This document shows positions 25,476 to 34,651 of a DNA stretch of 64,000 nucleotides, piece after piece. A program made the translations under genes and the position numbers. Each line of letters begins with the position of its first letter. Position 1 is the first letter of the stretch. The DNA comes from Ignisphaera cupida (GTDB lineage: Archaea > Thermoproteota > Thermoprotei_A > Sulfolobales > Ignisphaeraceae). The notes under the pieces are model-generated. The model was not told the origin of the DNA and did no database searches. It saw only the letters and a program-made list of their open reading frames with translations. The stretch is from the NCBI RefSeq assembly GCF_030186535.1, contig NZ_JASNVW010000003.1:62001-126000 (forward strand), given 5' to 3'.

Positions 25476-25967
25476 TTAAGCCATTCTTGTATAGTCTTCA
25501 AGTATTTTTACAACATCATCTATGTTTTTGCATTGTTGAATTTTTTGCGCTAGTACTTTAGCACCTAGAGTTTCTGAAACCCACTTCACCAAATAACCTT
25601 TTTCTATATGTCTTAGAGCATCTTTTTCAGATATGAAACCATGTTTCAATGCTATGTAGAGTTTCTCAATACTGTTTATTTTCAGTGTTATTGGAAACCC
25701 GCTTTCATCAGTGAAAACATATGAGTGTTTATCATCAACACTTTTCTTAGCCAGTTCAAAAGCCTCTATATATTCCATCGCTTTTTCAGATGCCTTGTAT
25801 TTGCCATAGCTAATCTCATTGACAAGTCCATGTCTTAGCATTTCTCTTAAGTATCTCTTGGCTGTGTTGAGAGATATGCTGCTTTTGGATGTTAGATCCT
25901 CAAGAGAAAACTCTTTGTCTTTGAACTGTGCAAGTATTTGAACAAGTCTTCTAACCGTTATAACCAT
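25476..25967 (-). CDS. Winged-helix transcription regulator
   Basis: ATG 25967 is preferred over the in-frame ATG at 25973 (163 residues). Residues 5-60 form a winged HTH: 'RRLVQILAQFKDKEFSLEDLTSKSSISLNTAKRYLREMLRHGLVNEISYGKYKA'. Residues 75-163 are an unrecognised alpha/beta domain ('GFPITLKINSIEKLYIALKHG') that may sense a ligand or dimerise. It is transcribed divergently from the THUMP-SPOUT gene, 94 bp away, and could regulate itself or that gene. The target is unknown. Confidence 0.7.
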   Translation of the reverse strand: MVITVRRLVQILAQFKDKEFSLEDLTSKSSISLNTAKRYLREMLRHGLVNEISYGKYKASEKAMEYIEAFELAKKSVDDKHSYVFTDESGFPITLKINSIEKLYIALKHGFISEKDALRHIEKGYLVKWVSETLGAKVLAQKIQQCKNIDDVVKILEDYTRMA

Positions 25968-26060
25968 ACACAACCACTTTGTCTAGCAACAAGAAATAGT
26001 TTCTGCATCTCATTTTTAAGTTTTTTAGAATAAGGCAATAGCTGGTTTGCGTGACTCAGT

Positions 26061-27164
26061 ATGAGCATTAGCAATTTGGAATGTGCTGATGTCATAATTA
26101 CTTGCAAGCTTGGTATGGAGAAAGTTGTTGCCTCATATGTAATGGAGATTGATCCAAGTGCCAAGGTTGTTCCATCTCCGGAGAACTTCATGGGTCTTGT
26201 GCTTATCTACAACGCTTTCAACAAGAAGATGCTTGCTGATGAGATTAGGAAAAAAGTTCCAGAAGCTGAGAAGATATATGTTGTTGAAAAGTGTTCAAAA
26301 GCAAACATAAACTCTATTGTTGATGCTGTTAAGAGTATTGCAAAAGATTTTGTGTTTCAAAACGAGAGCTTTGCTGTTAGAACAACTAGAAGAGGGAAAC
26401 ACAGCTTCACTAGTATAGATGTTAATGTTGCTGTTGGAGCAGCTGTAAAAGAGTTGACTGGTGCTAGAGTTGATTTGGAGAATCCTGACAAGGTCATAGC
26501 TATTCAGATAATAAAGGATGTTGCTCACATAAGCATTGTTTCTGGTGCTGAGTTCTACAAAAAGATGAGGCCATATAAATACCCAATGCATAAAATATTC
26601 AATAGATTTGTTGTTGCTCATGAGCCATATCTTGGACCACCAGATGCGGCATACACATTTGGTGCTAGAATAGGTAGAGAAGTTCAAACATATGAAGTTG
26701 GAGAACTTGTTGTTGCCCCGATAGGTTCTGTCGATGGCTATAGTCTATACAACTTTCTGAAGGGGTTATTCGAGGGTATTGAGTCTAGATACGAAGTTCA
26801 GAGAAAAAGCTATGGAAGAGAGGTGGCAAAGACAAAGGTTGTTGTTCAAGACATGTACCAGTTTGTTAGATCGAAAATAGGTGAACCACTAATAATTTTT
26901 GAGCCTGAGGGAGAACCAATATCAAGAGTTTCCAACGAGGTTTCTGAATTCATTTTAAGTTCTTTGAGAAGAGGCAGAAAAATCAATATTATGGTTGGTG
27001 CCAGAGAGGGTGTTCCAACAAGTCTTTTCAGATTTGCAAATTTTGTTCTTGATGTTGCTCCTGGAATAGTTATTTCAACAGATTACGCTCTTGCCTCAGC
27101 TTTAATAGCATTGACTACTGTGCTTCACGAAAAACTTGTTGGTGAAAAGGAGGAGAATTTATAG
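26061..27164 (+). CDS. THUMP domain plus SPOUT-class RNA methylase
   Basis: A 367-residue protein. Residues 5-160 carry a THUMP RNA-binding module ('CKLGMEKVVASYVMEIDPSA' start, then 'FAVRTTRRGKHSFTSIDVNVAVGAAVKE' and 'VIAIQIIKDVAHISIVSGAEF'). Residues 180-350 look like a SPOUT knotted methylase with its glycine/proline SAM loops ('VAPIGSVDGYSLYNFL', 'NIMVGAREGVPTSLFRF'). Crenarchaeal proteins of this build are thought to methylate tRNA. The stop overlaps the convergent SDR gene by 6 nt. Confidence 0.82.
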   Translation: MSISNLECADVIITCKLGMEKVVASYVMEIDPSAKVVPSPENFMGLVLIYNAFNKKMLADEIRKKVPEAEKIYVVEKCSKANINSIVDAVKSIAKDFVFQNESFAVRTTRRGKHSFTSIDVNVAVGAAVKELTGARVDLENPDKVIAIQIIKDVAHISIVSGAEFYKKMRPYKYPMHKIFNRFVVAHEPYLGPPDAAYTFGARIGREVQTYEVGELVVAPIGSVDGYSLYNFLKGLFEGIESRYEVQRKSYGREVAKTKVVVQDMYQFVRSKIGEPLIIFEPEGEPISRVSNEVSEFILSSLRRGRKINIMVGAREGVPTSLFRFANFVLDVAPGIVISTDYALASALIALTTVLHEKLVGEKEENL

Positions 27165-28070
27165 TTTGTTCAACATCTCCTCCAAAACCCTTTTAACTCT
27201 TTCCCTATCTGAATACCTCTTCACCTTCTCAATTGCATCTCTAAAGAGCTTTGCAATAGTGGTGTCCTGAAATAGGATTGAAAGAGCCCACTCAATAACA
27301 TTTTCATCCATGTAAACCATCTTAGCTGTTACACCACCATCGATTATGATATTAACACCTGTAATCCACGAAGCCTCATCAGATGCAAGAAAAGCAACTA
27401 GTGCTGCAATATCCTCTGGCTTTCCAACTCTTCCAGCTGGATGCCAAAGATTATCCAAAGGTGTTAAAACCGATTCTCTTGGGGGTATTTGCCAATTTGA
27501 TGTATCTACCCAACCTGGTGAAATAGATAAAACTCTTATTCCATACTTTGCAAGCGATATTGCAAGAGCATGTGTTAGAGCCACTAAGCCTCCTTTCGAT
27601 GCTGAGTAAGGTTCTGTGTTTGGTTCTGATTGAAATGCTCTTGTAGATGCAATGTTTATTATTACACCACCACTTTTCTTCATATATCTAACAGCATGCT
27701 TTGTGCAAAGCCAAGCACCTGTTAAATTAACGTCTATAACTCTTCTCCACTCATCAATTGTCTGCTCCTCTATACTTTTTCCAGAAGAGCCTATTCCAGC
27801 ATTGTTTACAAGAACATTTATTGCATTATACCTACTAAAAACAGTGTCCATGGCTTTGCTAACATCGTTCTCGCTAGCAACATCAGCATGTATGTAAGTA
27901 GCTTCTATGCCTCTAGCCCTTAGCTCCTCAATTCTGATACTTCCAGCACTATCATCAATATCGAGTATAGCAACTTTGCATCCCTCTAAACCAAGTCTAT
28001 ATGCTATAGCAGCACCTATACCCCTAGCACCACCAGTAACAACACAAACCCTATTCTCAAATCTACGCAT
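27159..28070 (-). CDS. Short-chain dehydrogenase/reductase with helical C-terminal extension
   Basis: A 303-residue SDR. The cofactor loop TGGARGIGAA is near residue 12, 'LDIDD' suggests NAD(H) preference, 'NNAGIGSSG' is at about 92, and the catalytic Ser-Tyr-Lys lies in 'INIAS' and 'YSASKGG'. 'WITGVNIIIDGG' ends the classic domain near residue 250. About 50 further residues form charged helices, unusual for SDRs and possibly an oligomer or partner interface. Its start overlaps the end of the upstream radical SAM gene by 8 nt, so the two are coupled and may act on one substrate. Confidence 0.9.
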   Translation of the reverse strand: MRRFENRVCVVTGGARGIGAAIAYRLGLEGCKVAILDIDDSAGSIRIEELRARGIEATYIHADVASENDVSKAMDTVFSRYNAINVLVNNAGIGSSGKSIEEQTIDEWRRVIDVNLTGAWLCTKHAVRYMKKSGGVIINIASTRAFQSEPNTEPYSASKGGLVALTHALAISLAKYGIRVLSISPGWVDTSNWQIPPRESVLTPLDNLWHPAGRVGKPEDIAALVAFLASDEASWITGVNIIIDGGVTAKMVYMDENVIEWALSILFQDTTIAKLFRDAIEKVKRYSDRERVKRVLEEMLNKL

Positions 28071-29583
28071 TTTTTCCTACACCACCAACAGGTAGAGCAT
28101 AGTGCAGCGGGGTTTCTTTATAAACTCTTCTCCACGCACTTAAATTGTATATGCATCCAGGATCCGGCCCCAGAGGATCACCAAAATAGGCATATGCTCT
28201 CGCTCTACAACCACCACAAACATTTCTATATGGGCACATTCCACAAAAGCCTTTTAGACTATTCCTATCTCTCAATAGATTCAGCAGCTCGCTTCTTCTC
28301 CAAATAACTTCAAATGGCTCTTTCCTTAAATCACCTACTGTAATTGGTAGAAAGACGCATGGTGTTACCTTCCCATCTGGTTGTATAGAGGCATATATTC
28401 TTCCAGCACCACAACCACCAATAAACTCAGCCAAGGCTGTTGTTACAGGGTCTCCTCTAGCTACAAAATGTGTTGGAGCAGCCTCTTTGCCGCTGCTAAG
28501 CTGTATAACAACTCTTCCATATTGTGGAGCTGTTGTGTATATCTCCATTTTTCTTCTGTGCATCTCTCTATATATTCTCCTCATAAACTCCTCTCTTTCG
28601 AATGGATCCAAATCAAGGTATTTGTTTTCAGAGCCTCTGCCAGTTGGTATGAAGTTGAAGAAAACAACTCTTTTAACACCAATGCTTTGAGCCAAATCAA
28701 GAATATCATCAACTTCATCAATGTTTTGCCTGGTTATTGTAACAGCCATTGCATGACTCAAACCAAGCTTAACAGCATTCTCCAAAGCCTTTACAGCTCT
28801 TTGCCAAGAACCCTCAACACCTCTAAACTCATCATGCTTACTTGGATAAGCAGAATCAACTGAAACCTCGACATAGTTTAAACCTGCTTCAACAGCTTTT
28901 TTAAGCTCATCGAAACTTGCAAACCTCCAGCCATTGGTAGCTATAGCAACATACATTTCCTTCTTAGCCAAAGCCTTGACAATGGTTAAATAGTCTGGAT
29001 GAAGAGTTGGCTCTCCACCACTTAAAGCAACAGATGCAACACCACTATTCGCAAGCTCTTCCACAACACGAATTTTTTCACTAAGCGTTAACTCGTTTGG
29101 CAATGGATAATCAGCTCTTCTATAGCAATGCAAGCATCTGAAATTGCACATGTTTGTAAAATCCCAAACAATCATGAATGGTGCTACAAGCTTTTGAGGC
29201 ACAGTAACACCATATATAGCTAAGCTCCTTAGAACAGATTCCACACCCCTCTTAACACCAGGAATTTTCAAAGCTTCTGAAAGCTCCTTATCATCACCAT
29301 TAAGAAGCTTCACACCAGCTTTCACAACAAAATTGATTAACTCTATCAAAAACCTTATTTTTAGTGGACACGAAACCTCTGCTCCACTAATCTTTGTCAA
29401 GGCATAGTACAGAATTGACTTGTTAGCATCTTCACCATCTACTTTGCAACAAACATTTTTCGAAGCATATTTAAAGAAAGACCTAATGGCCTTGTTGCCA
29501 AGGAAAAACCTCATTGATGCAAGAAGTGATGAGACGCCACCTCTCCTCCCCATGCAACACACCATGTAATACCATGTGTTCAC
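28063..29583 (-). CDS. Radical SAM/SPASM protein
   Basis: A 506-residue enzyme. The radical SAM cluster site is C146-x3-C150-x2-C153 in 'NMCNFRCLHCYRR', followed by 'VALSGGEPTLHPDY'. The C-terminal SPASM domain has 'CGMCPYRNVCGGCRARAYAYFGDPLGPDPGC', enough Cys for auxiliary 4Fe-4S clusters. The N-terminal 130 residues are helical and unrecognised, with Cys residues of their own ('NVCCKVDG'). Several methionines (1, 7, 11) are possible starts. SPASM enzymes modify peptides, cofactors or haem intermediates; no short precursor peptide is obvious nearby. Coupled to the SDR gene. Confidence 0.88.
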   Translation of the reverse strand: MNTWYYMVCCMGRRGGVSSLLASMRFFLGNKAIRSFFKYASKNVCCKVDGEDANKSILYYALTKISGAEVSCPLKIRFLIELINFVVKAGVKLLNGDDKELSEALKIPGVKRGVESVLRSLAIYGVTVPQKLVAPFMIVWDFTNMCNFRCLHCYRRADYPLPNELTLSEKIRVVEELANSGVASVALSGGEPTLHPDYLTIVKALAKKEMYVAIATNGWRFASFDELKKAVEAGLNYVEVSVDSAYPSKHDEFRGVEGSWQRAVKALENAVKLGLSHAMAVTITRQNIDEVDDILDLAQSIGVKRVVFFNFIPTGRGSENKYLDLDPFEREEFMRRIYREMHRRKMEIYTTAPQYGRVVIQLSSGKEAAPTHFVARGDPVTTALAEFIGGCGAGRIYASIQPDGKVTPCVFLPITVGDLRKEPFEVIWRRSELLNLLRDRNSLKGFCGMCPYRNVCGGCRARAYAYFGDPLGPDPGCIYNLSAWRRVYKETPLHYALPVGGVGKNA

Positions 29584-29781
29584 AACTCAAATGAAACAAT
29601 AATCATTGTGCTAAATCATGTTAAGTAAAGAGATTTATATACAAACACTTCAACACTTACTTATAGACTGCAATAAAAAACCATATAAGCTTCACATGAT
29701 ACTCTTTACAAGGTCTTTGTGAAAAACTCTAGATAAATTTATAAAGATTCTCTAAGAAAGTTTTATGGTGGCTGAGACTCT

Positions 29782-30459
29782 GTGAAAATTCCTGATGTTG
29801 CTAAAATCATTATTAAGGGTTTTTATGACCAGGTTATGAACTGTGTTAAATATAATCTTCATTGTCTTGATCCACCATGTTTAACAGCTGGTATGCTTGA
29901 CCAGTATGGAATTAGCAACTATTCTGCAAAAACAAGTTTTTGGAAAGCTGTAGATAACATCATTAGTAAGTATAACGGGGTTGAGATATTTCGTAGTAGG
30001 TTTGGATCTTTTAAGCTTGTTTTTTATCATAACATAGAGGAGATTTATAGAATTGAAAACTCGAACATATATGTCGATGTACTTGATTGTGATATTGTTG
30101 AATGTGATATTACACCTAGAAGTCACGTGCTTAGAATTTATCTTGAGGGTGAGTATAGCAATAGAGTTGTTCTAAGAATCAATGTTGTAACACTAGCAAA
30201 GCTTGCAGTATTCGAGAATCCATATTTCAAAGATTGTCTAGAGCTTTTTGCAATAGATCCATTCTCCCTAAGTTCAATAATCTCATTAACAAAGTGCATA
30301 GCTGTTACGCTCCATAGGCATCAGAGCATATTTAGTATTCTCTTCAATAGAAAACCGAAAGATGTTGTTGACATTGTTAAGCGCTCACCACTAATTAAAA
30401 AGTTTGTTGATGTTCATACAGTATTTGGGGAAGGTTTGCAGCAATCATCAAAGCATTGA
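29782..30459 (+). CDS. Hypothetical protein, 225 residues
   Basis: Not recognised. The start is GTG 29782. The N-terminal half has a helix-rich segment with paired Cys ('NCVKYNLHCLDPPCL') and a 'KTSFWKAVDNIISKYNGVEIFRSRFGSFKL' stretch that reads like a winged-helix. The second half alternates strands and helices ('VLRIYLEGEYSNRVVLRINVVTLA'). No membrane segment. It precedes the phosphorylase gene by 72 bp on the same strand, so a link to glycogen metabolism is possible but unsupported. Confidence 0.6.
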   Translation: MKIPDVAKIIIKGFYDQVMNCVKYNLHCLDPPCLTAGMLDQYGISNYSAKTSFWKAVDNIISKYNGVEIFRSRFGSFKLVFYHNIEEIYRIENSNIYVDVLDCDIVECDITPRSHVLRIYLEGEYSNRVVLRINVVTLAKLAVFENPYFKDCLELFAIDPFSLSSIISLTKCIAVTLHRHQSIFSILFNRKPKDVVDIVKRSPLIKKFVDVHTVFGEGLQQSSKH

Positions 30460-30531
30460 ATGCATGCAAAAAATTTTTAATGTATCTTATTAAAAATTTT
30501 GCTATGAAATTAATTTGTTGTGGTGAATGTT

Positions 30532-32094
30532 ATGGGCGAAGCAAAGTCTGATGCTTATGCAATTAGCATAACACCTGACCTGGCTTTGGACTTTGGATAT
30601 ACATATGCTGGTGGCCTAGGTGTTTTGGAGGGTGACAAGTTCTATGCTGCTGGGAAAATGGGGATAAAGTACATTGCTCTTTGTTTGCTTTATAGAAATG
30701 GCTATGTTGATTATGATTTTGATTCTGAGGGTAATCCGAAGCCCAGGCCGCAGCCACAACCTCAGGAGTTTCTCAATATACTTAAACCTAGTGATAAGTT
30801 TGTTATAAAGCTCAGAAATAGTGATGTTGTTGTAGAAGCTCTTGAGCATCAGTTTGGCACTGCAAAAACTGTTTTCTTTAATGTTGTTGAGCCTGCCTGG
30901 GCTAGTAAAATAGTTGATAGAATATATATTGAGGATTCAATAGAGGAAAAATTCTATAAGTACACTGTTTTGGCAAAGGCTGCTGCAGAATATGTTAGAA
31001 GAAGTATTGGGTTGGAGGATATAGCATACATCGATTTGCAAGAAGCATACACAGCTCTTTTGCCATTGCAGCTGAGAATCCCTGGAAGATATAGAATGGT
31101 TATTCACACAGCTGGTATTTGGGGTCATCCATCATTTCCAAGAGACTTGATTTCTTTGGAGTATGGATACAGGTTTATACAGCCAGAAGTTTACTTAACT
31201 GAGATAGGTCTTGCTGTAGCAGAGCAAGTGTTTGCTGTATCAGCTAAGCACTACGATGTTTTACTTAAAATATTTCCTCACTTCAACGACAAGCTTAGCT
31301 ATATAACAAATGGTGTTAATGTTGATAGATGGATGCATGAAGAGTTGAAGAAATCCTATGAAGCAACATCAATAACATTAGATACTTTTGTAAGAATCAG
31401 AGAGAGGATAAAAAGCAGATTTGAATCATTTCTACAAGAATATAAGAAAGATGTTGTAATCGATAACAAATTTATTGTTGTTTGGGCTAGGAGAATAACA
31501 GAGTATAAAAGGCCTTGGATGGTTATAAAGCTTGTTAGAGAACTTAAGGATTTGCCAATACTTTTTGTTCTTGGCGGAAAAGCCCATCCCTATGACCATG
31601 TCGGTCTTGAATATATGAAGCTTTTCAAAAAACTTCACAACGAGCTTCCAAATGTTGTTTACATACATGATTATGATGTTAGAAAAGCAAAAACTGTTTT
31701 ATCTTCTGGAGACCTATTGCTCTTCACACCATTCTCTGGTCTTGAGGCATGTGGCACCAGCTTCATGAAGGCTGCAATTAATGGTGTGCCAACTCTTGCC
31801 TCTAGAGATGGAGGTGTGCTAGAGCTCATTGTTGATAATGTTAATGGGTGGCTTTTTGGAGAGGATATTAGAGAGCCTATAGATGTTTATAGCCAAAGAG
31901 CTGGGGAAATAAATGAGAAAGAATATGCTGAGCTAAAGGCAAGGCTTATTCAAATATATAATCTCTATAGAAATGATCCTGAAAGATACTATAGCATAGC
32001 ATTATCAGCATTTAGATCGTTCATACCTAGAGCAAGTATGCAAAGAGTTTTGAGGGAATACTACCCAGATTTGATTAAAGCACCAACAATTTAA
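30532..32094 (+). CDS. Archaeal-type alpha-glucan (glycogen/maltodextrin) phosphorylase, GT35
   Basis: ATG 30532 is chosen because GGTGA lies just upstream; the open frame begins at GTG 30520. The 520-residue enzyme is shorter than bacterial and animal phosphorylases (about 800), as usual for archaeal and Thermotoga forms. The 'YAGGLGVLEGDKFYAAGKMG' start binds substrate, 'FIVVWARRITEYKRPWMV' is the phosphate/PLP-binding R-x-x-x-Y-K-R motif, and 'SGLEACGTSFMKAAINGVPTLASRDGG' contains the PLP lysine (Lys413). It releases glucose 1-phosphate from glucans with inorganic phosphate. Nearby GH4 and sugar kinases fit a glycan-use region. Confidence 0.9.
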   Translation: MGEAKSDAYAISITPDLALDFGYTYAGGLGVLEGDKFYAAGKMGIKYIALCLLYRNGYVDYDFDSEGNPKPRPQPQPQEFLNILKPSDKFVIKLRNSDVVVEALEHQFGTAKTVFFNVVEPAWASKIVDRIYIEDSIEEKFYKYTVLAKAAAEYVRRSIGLEDIAYIDLQEAYTALLPLQLRIPGRYRMVIHTAGIWGHPSFPRDLISLEYGYRFIQPEVYLTEIGLAVAEQVFAVSAKHYDVLLKIFPHFNDKLSYITNGVNVDRWMHEELKKSYEATSITLDTFVRIRERIKSRFESFLQEYKKDVVIDNKFIVVWARRITEYKRPWMVIKLVRELKDLPILFVLGGKAHPYDHVGLEYMKLFKKLHNELPNVVYIHDYDVRKAKTVLSSGDLLLFTPFSGLEACGTSFMKAAINGVPTLASRDGGVLELIVDNVNGWLFGEDIREPIDVYSQRAGEINEKEYAELKARLIQIYNLYRNDPERYYSIALSAFRSFIPRASMQRVLREYYPDLIKAPTI

Positions 32095-32132
32095 TCTCTA
32101 TACTTATGTAAAAATAAAATTAAGTTTAACTT

Positions 32133-33644
32133 TTAGCTGAAGTGCTTTGCCATTTCCTCATTTCCAGGCATTTTCAAAATAGCATCAATAACATCATTAA
32201 CTTGCTGAACACTCTTAGTTCTAACATCGACTATCAACCAGTTGAACAAAGCGTCTCTACCACCCTCGAGAAATGCTTGCAAAGCCCATTCAGCTCTCAT
32301 AAGTCTATGCATCAGTACAAAGCGCAGAATTTTTGGTGGTATTGGCTCAACTGGTTTTGGATGAATACCCTTTCCATCAACTTTAACAGGTACTTCAACA
32401 GCTATGTTATTTGGAAGCTCTGGCAATGCACCATTATTCATTATGTTAACGTATAGTGGTGCCTTTAATGGTTTGTCAGCTGGTGTTGGAAGCTCGTAGG
32501 AGTCTATAGACTTGTTGTTGTAGAGAGCATCCATTAGTGGTACCAGCAGTTCTCCACTTGGTCTTGGAGGCTCTCTTTGAACCAAAGGTGTTGACGTGTC
32601 AAACACCACCCTTGCCATTTCACTGATTATTCTTCTGACATTCAAGAATCTTATTGCGTTTCCTATTTCAGAATCTGGTCCTCCGTATGGCCCATACCAA
32701 TACTTCTTGGTTTGCAAATCCCAGTGGTATTTCCATGTGCCACCTCTTACACTATCTCCTATTGGTAGATAGCCATATGTTTTATACATGTCTATTGCAG
32801 CAGGGGCTAAGTCAACATCCCATGGATTGTGTGTGTACTCTCTCCAAACACTCCAGTACTTCTCAGCATCCTCCTTTATCCACTCATCTACATATCTATA
32901 AGCATTTTCTCCCATATATCTGAACTTTGTAAGCCATATAACGTGGTTAAAGCCTTTCATCTCAAACTCTAGCTCGTCAAAGTTTATTAGGGATAGCAAT
33001 GCTTTTGTGCATTCTGGGTGGTGCATGGCACAAAGAGCTGTTATGTCTTTGCCCAGCTTCTCTTTGGAGAGTCTCATAGCAAGAATCTCCAAAGCTGCTC
33101 TAAAACCTAGAAAGCCATGGCATATGCCAGCAACCTTAACCTTGGTTTCTCTACCAATAAGTGTTGTTAGCTCAAGTACAGGGTTAGCCACTATGAAGAA
33201 CCATGCGTTTGGAGCTAGCTCCTCTATATCTCTTGCAATTTCTAAATGCACTTTGAATTGGTGATAACCCCAAATTGTGTGGTAGTCTCCAACATAGTTC
33301 CACTCAACAGAGTTTATACCATATTTATAGCCATGTCTCTCAGATATTTCCCTCATGGTCTCGTAGTATGTGTATCCCTTGGCCAAAACAGTTGATATAA
33401 CAAAATCAGCATTTTTTATAGCCTCTTTCCTATCCTTAGTTGCAAAAACCTTTGTGGGAAGCTTCAACTCCTCAACATACCTCTTAGCAAAAGTGCCTAT
33501 AATGCTTAGTCTATAATCATCTATATCCATTAGCCATATCTCAGAGTTTTGCAAATCCTTATTGAGGAATATATCTATAAGTATTCTACTTGTCCACCTC
33601 GCACTACCAGCACCAATAAAAGCTATTTTAGGGCCTTTAACCAT
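32133..33644 (-). CDS. Glycoside hydrolase family 4 protein (NAD+/Mn2+-dependent)
   Basis: I start at ATG 33644 (503 residues), directly before 'KGPKIAFIGAGSARW', the NAD-binding Rossmann start; the upstream codons are not conserved-looking. GH4 marks: Asp pair in 'LMDIDDYRL', 'NPVLELTTLI', the metal-binding Cys175-His176 in 'AGICHGF', and His234 in 'MKGFNHVIWL'. GH4 enzymes cleave alpha- or beta-glycosides by oxidation, elimination and reduction. The length and the 'GICHG' form are closest to alpha-galactosidase/alpha-glucosiduronase branches, not the phospho-glucosidases. Convergent with the phosphorylase gene. Confidence 0.88.
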   Translation of the reverse strand: MVKGPKIAFIGAGSARWTSRILIDIFLNKDLQNSEIWLMDIDDYRLSIIGTFAKRYVEELKLPTKVFATKDRKEAIKNADFVISTVLAKGYTYYETMREISERHGYKYGINSVEWNYVGDYHTIWGYHQFKVHLEIARDIEELAPNAWFFIVANPVLELTTLIGRETKVKVAGICHGFLGFRAALEILAMRLSKEKLGKDITALCAMHHPECTKALLSLINFDELEFEMKGFNHVIWLTKFRYMGENAYRYVDEWIKEDAEKYWSVWREYTHNPWDVDLAPAAIDMYKTYGYLPIGDSVRGGTWKYHWDLQTKKYWYGPYGGPDSEIGNAIRFLNVRRIISEMARVVFDTSTPLVQREPPRPSGELLVPLMDALYNNKSIDSYELPTPADKPLKAPLYVNIMNNGALPELPNNIAVEVPVKVDGKGIHPKPVEPIPPKILRFVLMHRLMRAEWALQAFLEGGRDALFNWLIVDVRTKSVQQVNDVIDAILKMPGNEEMAKHFS

Positions 33645-33832
33645 GTGATTCAACACCAAGTGTTGGCTAAGACTAGGGAACATTTAAAAACTTTTAGTAT
33701 TCAAAACACATTAAGTTAAAGTATTGATGCAGCAATTTTTGAAGAAACAAGGTTTTGTACTTAAAAACGATTTTAAATTTCTCTATCCAACAATTTTTCT
33801 ATGGACACCAACTCTAGCTGTGTGAAGAAAGC

Positions 33833-34411
33833 ATGTTGAGTATTCCAGATGTTGATGGGGTGTATGTTTACAGGGGTGGGAGCTGGGAAAGAATTGTTTT
33901 TGAAGGACCCTATGTGCCAAGTGCTGATGGTATCTATATTATCTACTTTAGGAATAGGTCGTGCCCTGGATGCAAAGGTTTTGACAAGCTTTGGAATAGA
34001 TTTGTTGCTGAAAACGGAAATGGGTTTAAAGAAGCTGTTTTGGTTCAATGCACAAACTTCTTCTTTGAATGCAGTTCACAAGAAGCTGCAGACACATTTA
34101 TTTTCTACCTAGTTTTTGCAACACCACAACTTGTTGTTGTTGTGATTGAGAATGGTGTTCCCGTTTACATTGAGAGAGAGGTTTATTTCCCAGATCTAGA
34201 CTCTTTAAAGAACTTTGTTTTTGGTGTTAATGAGAGGAGGAAGAGAGTTTCTGAGGAAAGTACTGAGGAAAGTGAAGAGGAGGGGATATACATAGATCTA
34301 AACAGCAAGAACTGGAAAGATGTTGTGAATAAGATAAAATCAATTGTTTTAGAGGGGAGAAACCTCAAAGAAATTTGCGATGAGGAAGGCTGTAAAGTGG
34401 TTATTGAATAA
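33833..34411 (+). CDS. Thioredoxin-like protein with CPGC active site
   Basis: A 192-residue protein. 'GIYIIYFRNRSCPGCKGFDKLWNRFV' (about residues 33-58) is a thioredoxin-fold strand-helix with the redox pair C-P-G-C. 'FATPQLVVVVIENGVPVYIERE' supplies the cis-Pro strand. After residue 135 there is an acidic linker ('SEESTEESEEEG') and a small helical tail with two more Cys ('EICDEEGCKVVIE'). No signal peptide, so it is a cytoplasmic disulfide or thiol protein. The C-terminal extension is unusual and unrecognised. Confidence 0.8.
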   Translation: MLSIPDVDGVYVYRGGSWERIVFEGPYVPSADGIYIIYFRNRSCPGCKGFDKLWNRFVAENGNGFKEAVLVQCTNFFFECSSQEAADTFIFYLVFATPQLVVVVIENGVPVYIEREVYFPDLDSLKNFVFGVNERRKRVSEESTEESEEEGIYIDLNSKNWKDVVNKIKSIVLEGRNLKEICDEEGCKVVIE

Positions 34412-34651
34412 CCTCAAATTACATTTATTGTATTCTAATTGTTTAATGCATCATAACATTGAATTGATTGAAATACAAAAGCTTTTAAGCTAGTCAAAAA
34501 ATGTGCATTGTGTAACAGCCTTGGTATAGCATTTTGAATAGGGTGTTGCCAGGGTTTTTGTTAAGAGAGTTGAATTTGATTAAAAGTTTCACAGCTTTTT
34601 AGATAATTAATTGTAGCACCAGAAACACTTATTATACCAGCCATAAACAGT

